In this document: positions 1-5,049 of the stretch, one piece after another
How positions within the stretch are numbered: position 1 is the first letter of the stretch
How the letters are laid out: every line of letters begins with the position of its first letter
Assembly: GCA_017452405.1 (NCBI GenBank)
Contig: JAFTMM010000126.1
Location: 1 to 5,315, forward strand
Direction: 5' to 3'
DNA length: 5,315 nt
Source: Clostridia bacterium
Lineage (GTDB): Bacteria; Bacillota; Clostridia; Christensenellales; Pumilibacteraceae
Program-made: the position numbers and the translations under genes
The notes under the pieces: generated by a model
What the model saw: the letters and a program-made list of their open reading frames with translations, nothing else
The model's database searches: none
What the model was told of the DNA's origin: nothing

Positions 1-125
1 TACGCGCCCTTGCGAATATGCTTGACTTGCTTGTATTTTAATCGCCACAACGCTAACGCTAATTGTGGACGAATAAGTTTTCGTTAACGCTAATCAATCG
101 TTTATTGTTCCATCGCCCGGCGCTG
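1..125. repeat. 125-bp direct repeat, copy 1
   Basis: This stretch is identical base for base to 206-330 (offset 205), as read by direct comparison. Identity stops sharply after position 125. The left edge coincides with the window edge, so the copy may begin further left. Inside it are a short inverted pair, CCACAA (45-50) with TTGTGG (63-68), and an imperfect internal repeat of GCTAACGCTAAT (52-63 and 83-94, 11 of 12 bases). No convincing reading frame lies in it: a 64-codon frame on the minus strand runs through both copies and the spacer, but it has no ribosome binding site and no recognisable protein character. The repeat family is not one I recognise. Confidence 0.95.
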
Positions 126-205
126 TCGCAAAATCCGATTGATTTGTGGACGAATAATCTACTGCGCAATTCAGCGCATATCGCTCGGTTACGTACCACA
201 GAGGG
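126..205. other. Spacer between the direct repeats, hairpin-rich
   Basis: These 80 bp separate the two repeat copies and hold no gene. They repeat a 14-base piece of the flanking units, TTGTGGACGAATAA (144-157, also at 63-76 and 268-281). CGATTGATT (136-144) is the reverse complement of AATCAATCG (92-100) inside copy 1. A 5-bp hairpin sits at 163-178 (TGCGC/GCGCA). A 6-bp perfect hairpin, CGTACC (192-197) with GGTACG (204-209), spans the junction with copy 2. An outer imperfect stem, GCATATCGC (176-184) with GCGAATATGC (217-226), encloses that hairpin. The spacer therefore looks related to the repeats and is probably part of one larger repetitive element. Confidence 0.6.
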
Positions 206-330
206 TACGCGCCCTTGCGAATATGCTTGACTTGCTTGTATTTTAATCGCCACAACGCTAACGCTAATTGTGGACGAATAAGTTTTCGTTAACGCTAATC
301 AATCGTTTATTGTTCCATCGCCCGGCGCTG
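206..330. repeat. 125-bp direct repeat, copy 2
   Basis: This is a perfect second copy of 1-125, ending 65 bp before the rpsL start codon. Sequence after the repeat differs completely from that after copy 1 (AAGAA against TCGCA), which fixes the right boundary at 330. No typical sigma-A promoter is visible in it: TTGACT at 227-232 has no -10 box at the right distance. Complete identity over 125 bp of non-coding DNA points to recent duplication, ongoing homogenisation, or an assembly artefact. The sequence alone cannot decide between these. Confidence 0.95.
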
Positions 331-395
331 AAGAAATTTCATTGCCTAATAAAAAGAGATGGACGGCAAGACTACTAAAAAGGAGGTAGAGTAAC
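331..395 (+). promoter_or_regulatory. rpsL leader with strong Shine-Dalgarno site
   Basis: This short unique stretch lies between the repeat and rpsL. AAGGAGGT at 380-387 is a near-complete match to the 16S rRNA tail, 8 bases before the ATG at 396, and fixes the rpsL start. No convincing -35/-10 pair is seen here or in the repeat just upstream. The operon promoter is therefore either weakly conserved, embedded in the repeats, or upstream of the window, as expected if rpoBC or another ribosomal gene is co-transcribed. Confidence 0.8.
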
Positions 396-767
396 ATGCC
401 CACTATTAATCAGCTCATCAGAAAGGGACGCGAAACCGCTGCAAAGAAATCCGTTTCTCCGCTTCTCGAAGCAAACCCTCAGAAGCGTGGCGTTTGCCTC
501 AGCGTTAAGACGGCAACCCCCAAGAAGCCTAACTCGGCTCTTCGTAAGATTGCCCGTGTGCGTCTTGTAAACAAGATGGAAGGAACTGTTTATATTCCCG
601 GTATAGGGCACAACCTGCAGGAACATAGCGTCGTGTTGGTTCGTGGCGGCAGAGTGAAGGATTTGCCAGGCGTTAGATATCACATCATTCGTGGCGCGTT
701 GGATACCAACGGTGTTGCGAAACGCATGCAGTCCCGCTCTAAGTATGGCGCTAAGAGACCTAAATAA
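396..767 (+). CDS. rpsL: 30S ribosomal protein S12
   Basis: S12 (123 residues) lines the decoding centre of the small ribosomal subunit and helps monitor codon-anticodon pairing. Family hallmarks are TPKKPNSALRK (41-51), GHNLQEHSVV (71-80), RGGRVKDLPGVRYH (83-96) and the C-terminal RSKYGAKRPK. Lys43 and Lys88, whose replacement causes streptomycin resistance in other bacteria, are both present, so the streptomycin site looks wild type. Asp89 is the residue that RimO methylthiolates in bacteria that have that enzyme. The length matches the clostridial and proteobacterial form and lacks the roughly 13-residue N-terminal-region insertion of Bacillus S12. Residues 58-63 (VNKMEG) depart from the usual TNGxEV at this position without any frameshift. 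The gene ends in tandem stops TAA TAG, 44 bp before rpsG. Confidence 0.99.
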   Translation: MPTINQLIRKGRETAAKKSVSPLLEANPQKRGVCLSVKTATPKKPNSALRKIARVRLVNKMEGTVYIPGIGHNLQEHSVVLVRGGRVKDLPGVRYHIIRGALDTNGVAKRMQSRSKYGAKRPK

Positions 768-811
768 TAGGCGCGCTTCAAACGAAATTTTATTCAAAGG
801 AGATTTTAATT

Positions 812-1282
812 ATGCCCAGAAGAAGTGGAGTTCCGAAGCGTGACGTGCTTCCGGATCCTATCTACGGCAGTAAGGTTGTTACCAAGCTGACCAACCAGGT
901 AATGCTGGACGGCAAGAAAGGCATCGCTCAGAAAATCGTTTACGATGCTTTCGATATTATTAAAGAAAAGACCGGCTCCGAGCCTATGGACGTTTTCACC
1001 AAAGCTATGGAAAACGTTATGCCTCAGCTCGAAGTCAAGGCTCGCAGAGTAGGTGGTTCGACCTATCAGGTTCCCATGGAAATCTGTCCTGACCGTCGTC
1101 AGACTCTCGGTATCCGTTGGCTCGTTCTTTTCTCCCGCAAGCGCGGTGAAAAGACTATGAAGGAACGTCTTGCAGCCGAGCTTATGGACGCATACAATTC
1201 CACCGGCGCAGCAGTTAAGCGTAAGGAAGAAATGCACAGAATGGCGGAAGCTAATAAGGCATTCGCTCACTTTAGATGGTAA
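812..1282 (+). CDS. rpsG: 30S ribosomal protein S7
   Basis: S7 (156 residues) is a primary 16S rRNA binder that nucleates assembly of the 30S head and contacts mRNA and tRNA at the E site. Recognisable segments are the N-terminal MPRRSGVPKRDVLPDPIY, LEVKARRVGG (73-82) with the following YQVPME, GIRWLV, SRKRGEKTM, and the C-terminal MAEANKAFAHFRW. The 156-residue length is that of Bacillus and Clostridium S7. AAGGAG at 797-802 lies 9 bases before the ATG and supports this start. In E. coli S7 is the translational repressor of the str operon, acting in the rpsL-rpsG gap. That gap here is only 44 bp with no obvious equivalent fold, so this control cannot be inferred. Confidence 0.99.
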   Translation: MPRRSGVPKRDVLPDPIYGSKVVTKLTNQVMLDGKKGIAQKIVYDAFDIIKEKTGSEPMDVFTKAMENVMPQLEVKARRVGGSTYQVPMEICPDRRQTLGIRWLVLFSRKRGEKTMKERLAAELMDAYNSTGAAVKRKEEMHRMAEANKAFAHFRW

Positions 1283-1447
1283 AAGTCATATAGTAACGCT
1301 GATACGGACTGCGTGTTCGGCCATACTCAGCTCGCGCGACTGCGCATCGTTCGTTGATGTATGCTCCCTCACCACCTGTCCGCCTAAAGCGTCACTCTCT
1401 GACTCTTAAGCTTTGTTTAAAGCGATTACCACAATTCCTTATTATAA
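1283..1447. other. Unexplained intergenic sequence after rpsG
   Basis: No gene is supported here. A frame overlapping the end of rpsG runs through to 1409, but it starts inside rpsG in another frame with no ribosome binding site. The stretch 1300-1380 is GC-rich and unlike the coding sequence on either side. The only structure seen is a 5-bp hairpin, GCTTT (1410-1414) with AAAGC (1419-1423), with no following T-run, so there is no terminator. Together with the adjacent MITE-like element it makes the rpsG-fusA gap 347 bp, long for this pair. It may be another dispersed repeat, which cannot be judged from one copy. Confidence 0.5.
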
Positions 1448-1448
1448 T
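1443..1448 (+). promoter_or_regulatory. Possible -10 box upstream of fusA
   Basis: TATAAT at 1443-1448 is a perfect sigma-A -10 hexamer, overlapping the left end of the MITE-like element. No good -35 lies at the proper distance (candidates TTGTTT at 1413 and TTTAAA at 1416 are too far), and there is no extended TG. In this AT-rich stretch the match may be chance. If it is used, fusA would have a leader of about 175 bases containing the hairpin array. Confidence 0.25.
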
Positions 1449-1594
1449 ATCATGAATTGCAATTACGCATTTTGAGAATTATCCTCTTGAGATTTATCCT
1501 CAATGACGCGAAGCGTCAATTCATGGAGCGAAGCGAGAATTCATGACGGCAAAGCCGTCAATTCATGCAAACTCACGTTTGCAATTCATTGATA
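1448..1594. mobile_element. MITE-like element with terminal inverted repeats
   Basis: The ends are inverted copies: TATCATGAATTGCAA (1448-1462) matches the reverse complement of TTGCAATTCATTGATA (1579-1594) apart from one extra base. Both outer ends can be read as a TA dinucleotide, the target duplication used by IS630/mariner-type elements. That assignment is inference, because TA is very common. The 147-bp element codes for nothing. Inside are two adjacent 15-bp copies differing at one base (1472-1486 and 1487-1501), then a row of small hairpins joined by AATTCAT linkers. It lies between rpsG and fusA and would be transcribed with them. Alternatively it is a palindromic intergenic repeat that does not move as a transposon. 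Confidence 0.5.
1504..1589. repeat. Array of small hairpins with conserved AATTCAT linker
   Basis: Four units are separated by AATTCAT at 1518, 1538, 1560 and 1583 (steps of 20, 22 and 23 bp). Unit 1 is TGACGC/GCGTCA (1504-1518, loop GAA). Unit 2 (about 1525-1537) contains only the minimal GCGAAGC (1528-1534). Unit 3 is TGACGGC/GCCGTCA (1544-1560, loop AAA). Unit 4 is TGCAAAC/GTTTGCA (1566-1583, loop TCAC). The stems differ in sequence while self-complementarity and the linker are kept, except in unit 2. The hairpins lack T-runs, so they are not intrinsic terminators. Confidence 0.75.
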
Positions 1595-1600
1595 AACACA

Positions 1601-1616
1601 GCGTCCCAAAGGACGC
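1601..1616 (+). promoter_or_regulatory. Hairpin abutting the fusA ribosome binding site
   Basis: GCGTCC (1601-1606) and GGACGC (1611-1616) form a perfect 6-bp stem with a CAAA loop, outside the inverted ends of the MITE-like element. The stem ends immediately before the Shine-Dalgarno site at 1617. It does not sequester that site. It could shield the site from upstream structure or protect an RNA end, but that is inference. Confidence 0.5.
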
Positions 1617-1622
1617 AAGGAG
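1617..1622 (+). promoter_or_regulatory. fusA Shine-Dalgarno site
   Basis: AAGGAG lies 7 bases before the ATG at 1630 and decides the start. The same frame is open back to an ATG at 1543, which would add 29 residues. That upstream ATG lies in an AATTCATG linker of the hairpin array and has no ribosome binding site. EF-G proteins normally begin with the MAKREY-like sequence encoded from 1630. Confidence 0.9.
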
Positions 1623-1629
1623 CACAAAA

Positions 1630-3732
1630 ATGGCAAAGAGAGAATATACACTCGAAAATACCAGAAATATAGGTATAATGGCGCACATCGACGCAGGTAA
1701 GACTACGACGACCGAGCGTATCCTCTTCTATACCGGTAAGGTACACAAAATAGGCGAGGTACACGAAGGTGGCGCGACCATGGACTGGATGGAGCAGGAG
1801 CAGGAGCGTGGTATTACCATTACTTCGGCGGCTACCACCACTCAGTGGAAGGTTGACGACGGTCCTATGACCAGAATCAACATTATCGACACCCCCGGTC
1901 ACGTTGACTTCACCGTAGAAGTTGAGCGTTCGCTTAAAGTCCTTGACGGATCCGTAGCGGTATTCTGCGCGCGTGGTGGCGTTCAGCCCCAGTCCGAAAC
2001 CGTATGGCGTCAGGCTAACAAATATTGCGTACCCCGTCTTGCATACGTTAACAAGATGGACCGTGACGGAGCAGACTTCTTCAACGTTATGAAGATGATG
2101 GTAACCCGTCTCCACGCTAACCCCGTAGCAATTCAGATTCCCATCGGCTCTGCAGACACTTTCAAGGGCGTTGTTGACCTTGTTAAGATGAAAGCAGAGG
2201 TTTACTACGACGACCTCGGTAAAGACGTTCGTGAAGAGGAAATCCCCGCAGAGCTCGTTGACCTTGCTAACGAATACCGCGCTAAGCTCCTCGAAGCAGT
2301 AGCTGAAGCAGACGACGCGCTTATGGAAAGATTCTTCGAAAACGAAGGCGCAGACTTCACCGAAGAGGAAATCAGAACCGCTATTCGTAAGCTCACTATC
2401 GAGATGAAGATCAACCCCGTTCTTTGCGGTAGCTCGTTCAAGAACAAGGGCGTTCAGAAGCTTCTCGACGCAGTAGTTTACTATATGCCTTCGCCCCTCG
2501 ACGTTCCCAATATTAAGGGTACGCTCACCGATGGCGAAACCGTTGAAGAAAGACCGACCAGTGACGACGCACCTTTCGCATGTATTGCATTCAAGATCAT
2601 GGCTGACCCATTCGTAGGTAAGCTTGCGTTCTTCCGTTGCTACTCCGGTACTCTTCAGACCGGTTCTTACGTGCTTAACTCCACCAAGAACAAGAAGGAA
2701 AGAGTAAGCCGTATCGTTATGATGCACGCTAACAGCCGTACCGAAATCGACGAGATCCATTCGGGCGACATTTGCGCAATCGTAGGTCTTAAAGACACTA
2801 CCACCGGTGATACGCTTTGCGATCCCGCGCATCCTATCGTACTTGAATCGATGGAATTCCCCGATCCCGTTATTAGCGTTGCTATCGAGCCCAAGACTAA
2901 AGCAGGTCAGGAAAAGATGGCTATCGCGCTTCAGAAACTCGCCGAGGAAGACCCCACGTTCAAGACTTACACCGATCAGGAAACCGGTCAGACCATTATC
3001 GCAGGTATGGGCGAGCTTCACCTTGAAATTATCGTAGACAGAATGCTCCGTGAGTTCAAAGTAGAGGCTAACGTCGGCAAACCTCAGGTTGCTTATCGTG
3101 AAACCTTCCGTAAGACCGTTGACGCTGAAGGTAAGTATATCAAGCAGTCGGGTGGTAAAGGTCAGTACGGTCACTGTAAAGTTACGTTCGAACCTCTCGA
3201 ACCCGGTCAGGGCTACGAATTCGTGGATAAGACCGTTGGTGGTTCTATTCCTAAGGAATTCATTCAGCCTATTAACGCAGGTATAGCAGAAGCAAGAATG
3301 AGCGGTGTACTCGCAGGCTACGAAACCGTAGACTTCAGAGCAACCGTATACGACGGCTCCTTCCACGACGTTGACTCGTCCGAAATGGCGTTCCACATTG
3401 CAGGTTCGCTTGCATTTAAGGAAGGCGTTGCAAAGGCTAACCCCGTTATTCTCGAACCTATCATGAGCGTTGAAATCGAAATCCCCGAAGAGTACCTCGG
3501 TACCGTTCAGGGCGACGTAAACCGTCGTCGCGGAAACTTGATGGGTATGGAAATTGTAAACGGCTCTCAGGTTATTAAGTCCGAGATTCCTCTTTCCGAA
3601 ATGTTCGGTTACGCTACTGCGCTCCGCTCTAATACTCAGGGTAGAGGACAGTACACCATGACCTTCGACCACTACGCCGAAGTTCCCAAGAACATTTCCG
3701 AGAAGATTATCGGTGAAAGAGCAAAGAAATAA
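1630..3732 (+). CDS. fusA: Elongation factor G
   Basis: EF-G (700 residues) is the GTPase that drives translocation of tRNA and mRNA after peptide bond formation, and with RRF it splits ribosomes for recycling. The GTPase motifs are intact: P-loop AHIDAGKT (18-25), switch I RGITI (60-64), switch II DTPGH (87-91, with catalytic His91), NKMD (141-144) and the G5 region GSSFKNKG (267-274). Domains II to V follow. Domain IV contains GGKGQYGH (508-515) and the loop GSFHDVDSSEMAF, whose His579 corresponds to the tip histidine important for translocation. The C-terminal domain includes GDVNRRRGNLMGME. Length is normal for bacterial EF-G of the translocase type, with no sign of a TetM-like protection protein. 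It lies 347 bp after rpsG and 96 bp before tuf. No terminator is visible before it, so co-transcription with rpsG is likely. Confidence 0.99.
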   Translation: MAKREYTLENTRNIGIMAHIDAGKTTTTERILFYTGKVHKIGEVHEGGATMDWMEQEQERGITITSAATTTQWKVDDGPMTRINIIDTPGHVDFTVEVERSLKVLDGSVAVFCARGGVQPQSETVWRQANKYCVPRLAYVNKMDRDGADFFNVMKMMVTRLHANPVAIQIPIGSADTFKGVVDLVKMKAEVYYDDLGKDVREEEIPAELVDLANEYRAKLLEAVAEADDALMERFFENEGADFTEEEIRTAIRKLTIEMKINPVLCGSSFKNKGVQKLLDAVVYYMPSPLDVPNIKGTLTDGETVEERPTSDDAPFACIAFKIMADPFVGKLAFFRCYSGTLQTGSYVLNSTKNKKERVSRIVMMHANSRTEIDEIHSGDICAIVGLKDTTTGDTLCDPAHPIVLESMEFPDPVISVAIEPKTKAGQEKMAIALQKLAEEDPTFKTYTDQETGQTIIAGMGELHLEIIVDRMLREFKVEANVGKPQVAYRETFRKTVDAEGKYIKQSGGKGQYGHCKVTFEPLEPGQGYEFVDKTVGGSIPKEFIQPINAGIAEARMSGVLAGYETVDFRATVYDGSFHDVDSSEMAFHIAGSLAFKEGVAKANPVILEPIMSVEIEIPEEYLGTVQGDVNRRRGNLMGMEIVNGSQVIKSEIPLSEMFGYATALRSNTQGRGQYTMTFDHYAEVPKNISEKIIGERAKK

Positions 3733-3746
3733 TTAAAAAACATTAA

Positions 3747-3793
3747 AAACCCTTTACAAAACCAAAAAATTCCTTTATAATGTAAAGGCGTTT
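3747..3793. repeat. Inverted repeat flanking the tuf promoter
   Basis: CCTTTACA (3751-3758) and TGTAAAGG (3781-3788) are perfect inverted copies. The match extends to AAAC (3747-3750) with GTTT (3790-3793) if C3789 is bulged. The left arm contains the -35 box. The right arm starts at the last base of the -10 box and covers the expected start site. This fits an operator better than an RNA hairpin, because most of it lies upstream of the transcript start. It has no adjacent T-run and is a poor terminator candidate for fusA. No known regulator is assigned. Confidence 0.55.
3753..3781 (+). promoter_or_regulatory. Sigma-A type promoter of tuf
   Basis: TTTACA (3753-3758) and TATAAT (3776-3781) are separated by exactly 17 bases; the -10 box is perfect and the -35 matches five of six consensus bases. 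A-rich tracts just upstream (3731-3749) resemble an UP element. Transcription should begin near 3788, giving a leader of about 40 bases. A separate promoter lets EF-Tu be made in excess of the rest of the operon, as is known for tuf in other bacteria. Confidence 0.85.
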
Positions 3794-3828
3794 GAACTAT
3801 TTTCAAAATTTTATGGAGGAAACTAAAT

Positions 3829-5028
3829 ATGGCAAAGGCTAAATTTGACCGCAGCAAACCGCACGTAAACATCGGTACCATCGGTCACGTTGACCATGGT
3901 AAGACTACGCTTACCGCAGCTATCACGATGACTCTTGCAGCTAAGGGACTTTCTCAGAAGATGAAGTATGAGGATATCGATAAGGCTCCCGAAGAGAAGG
4001 CAAGAGGTATCACGATTAACACCGCTCACGTTGAGTATGAAACCGCAAACCGTCACTACGCTCACGTTGACTGCCCGGGCCACGCAGACTATGTAAAGAA
4101 CATGATCACCGGTGCAGCTCAGATGGACGGCGCAATTCTCGTAGTTGCAGCTACCGACGGCGCAATGCCCCAGACGAAAGAGCACATCCTTCTCGCTCGT
4201 CAGGTAGGCGTTCCCAAGATCGCAGTATTCCTTAACAAGTGCGACCAGATGGACGATCCCGAGCTTCTTGAACTCGTTGAAATGGAGCTTCGTGACCTTC
4301 TCGCTTCCAACGGCTTTGACGAGGACGCTCCCATTATCAGAGGTTCCGCTCTCAAGGCTCTCGAAGCAGCTACCGAAGGCAACGTTGACGTTGACGCTTG
4401 CAAGCCCATCTTCGAGCTTATGGATGCAGTAGACGCATATATTCCCGAACCTACCCGCGACGTAGACAAGCCCTTCCTTATGCCTGTCGAAGACGTATTC
4501 ACGATCACCGGTCGTGGTACCGTTGCTACTGGTAGAGTAGAACGTGGACAGATTAAGGTACAGGAACCCGTTGAAATCGTAGGTCTTAAAGAGACTACTT
4601 CTTCGGTTGTTACCGGTATTGAAATGTTCAGAAAGTCCCTTGACTTCGCTCAGGCAGGTGACAACGCAGGTATCCTTCTCCGTGGTATCGACCGTAAGGA
4701 CATCGAGCGTGGACAGGTTCTTGCTAAGCCCAAGACCGTTACCCCTCACACCGAATTCGAAGGTCAGATCTACGTTCTTAAGGCAGACGAAGGCGGACGT
4801 AAGACTCCTTTCTTCAAGGGCTACCGTCCTCAGTTCTACTTCAGAACTACCGACGTTACCGGTTCTATCGAATTTGCTGACGGCAGAGAAATGGCAATGC
4901 CTGGCGACAACGTAACCATTTCGGTTAAGCTTATCGCTCCCGTTGCAATGGAAGATCAGCTCCGTTTCGCTATCCGTGAAGGTGGCAGAACTATCGGTTC
5001 CGGCGTCGTTTCCAAGATCATTAAGTAA
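3829..5028 (+). CDS. tuf: Elongation factor Tu
   Basis: EF-Tu (399 residues) carries aminoacyl-tRNA to the ribosomal A site as a GTP complex and hydrolyses GTP on correct codon recognition. Motifs are intact: P-loop GHVDHGKT (19-26), switch I RGITI (59-63), DCPGH (81-85, with catalytic His85), NKCD (136-139) and GSAL (172-175). Domain II includes the GRGTVATGRVERG signature, and domain III includes MPGDNV and AIREGGRTIGSGVV near the C-terminus. The length is within the usual 394-400 range. GGAGG at 3815-3819 lies 9 bases before the ATG. The gene has its own promoter after fusA and is closed by a strong terminator. Codon use is strongly biased, as expected for one of the most abundant cell proteins. 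Confidence 0.99.
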   Translation: MAKAKFDRSKPHVNIGTIGHVDHGKTTLTAAITMTLAAKGLSQKMKYEDIDKAPEEKARGITINTAHVEYETANRHYAHVDCPGHADYVKNMITGAAQMDGAILVVAATDGAMPQTKEHILLARQVGVPKIAVFLNKCDQMDDPELLELVEMELRDLLASNGFDEDAPIIRGSALKALEAATEGNVDVDACKPIFELMDAVDAYIPEPTRDVDKPFLMPVEDVFTITGRGTVATGRVERGQIKVQEPVEIVGLKETTSSVVTGIEMFRKSLDFAQAGDNAGILLRGIDRKDIERGQVLAKPKTVTPHTEFEGQIYVLKADEGGRKTPFFKGYRPQFYFRTTDVTGSIEFADGREMAMPGDNVTISVKLIAPVAMEDQLRFAIREGGRTIGSGVVSKIIK

Positions 5029-5049
5029 TTTATGCGCGGTAGGCGCGTA

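Noticed and set aside
227..247. rpsL promoter using TTGACT and TTTAAT in the repeat
   Set aside because: The spacing is only 9 bases, far from the 16-18 needed, and the same sequence occurs in copy 1 away from any gene.
59..253. Small minus-strand protein in the repeat region
   Set aside because: It spans repeat, spacer and repeat, has no ribosome binding site and no protein-like features.
1..330. CRISPR array
   Set aside because: There are only two long repeats with one 80-bp spacer that is itself related to the repeats, which is not CRISPR geometry, and no cas genes are present.
1170..1409. 79-codon frame overlapping the end of rpsG
   Set aside because: It starts inside rpsG in another frame without a Shine-Dalgarno site. 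It is most likely a chance frame reading into the intergenic segment.
1543..1629. 29-residue N-terminal extension of EF-G
   Set aside because: The upstream ATG lies in the hairpin array without a ribosome binding site, while AAGGAG and the usual MAKREY start are at 1617-1630.
1573..3672. A 699-codon open frame antisense to fusA, and similar long antisense frames opposite tuf, rpsG and rpsL
   Set aside because: Each is codon-aligned with the sense gene, so its stops would need sense codons TTA, CTA or TCA, which highly expressed genes here avoid. The openness follows from codon bias; the translations resemble no protein and the sense genes are certain.
3747..3793. Terminator of fusA
   Set aside because: The loop is 22 bases or more and no T-run follows. 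The sequence instead contains a clear promoter.
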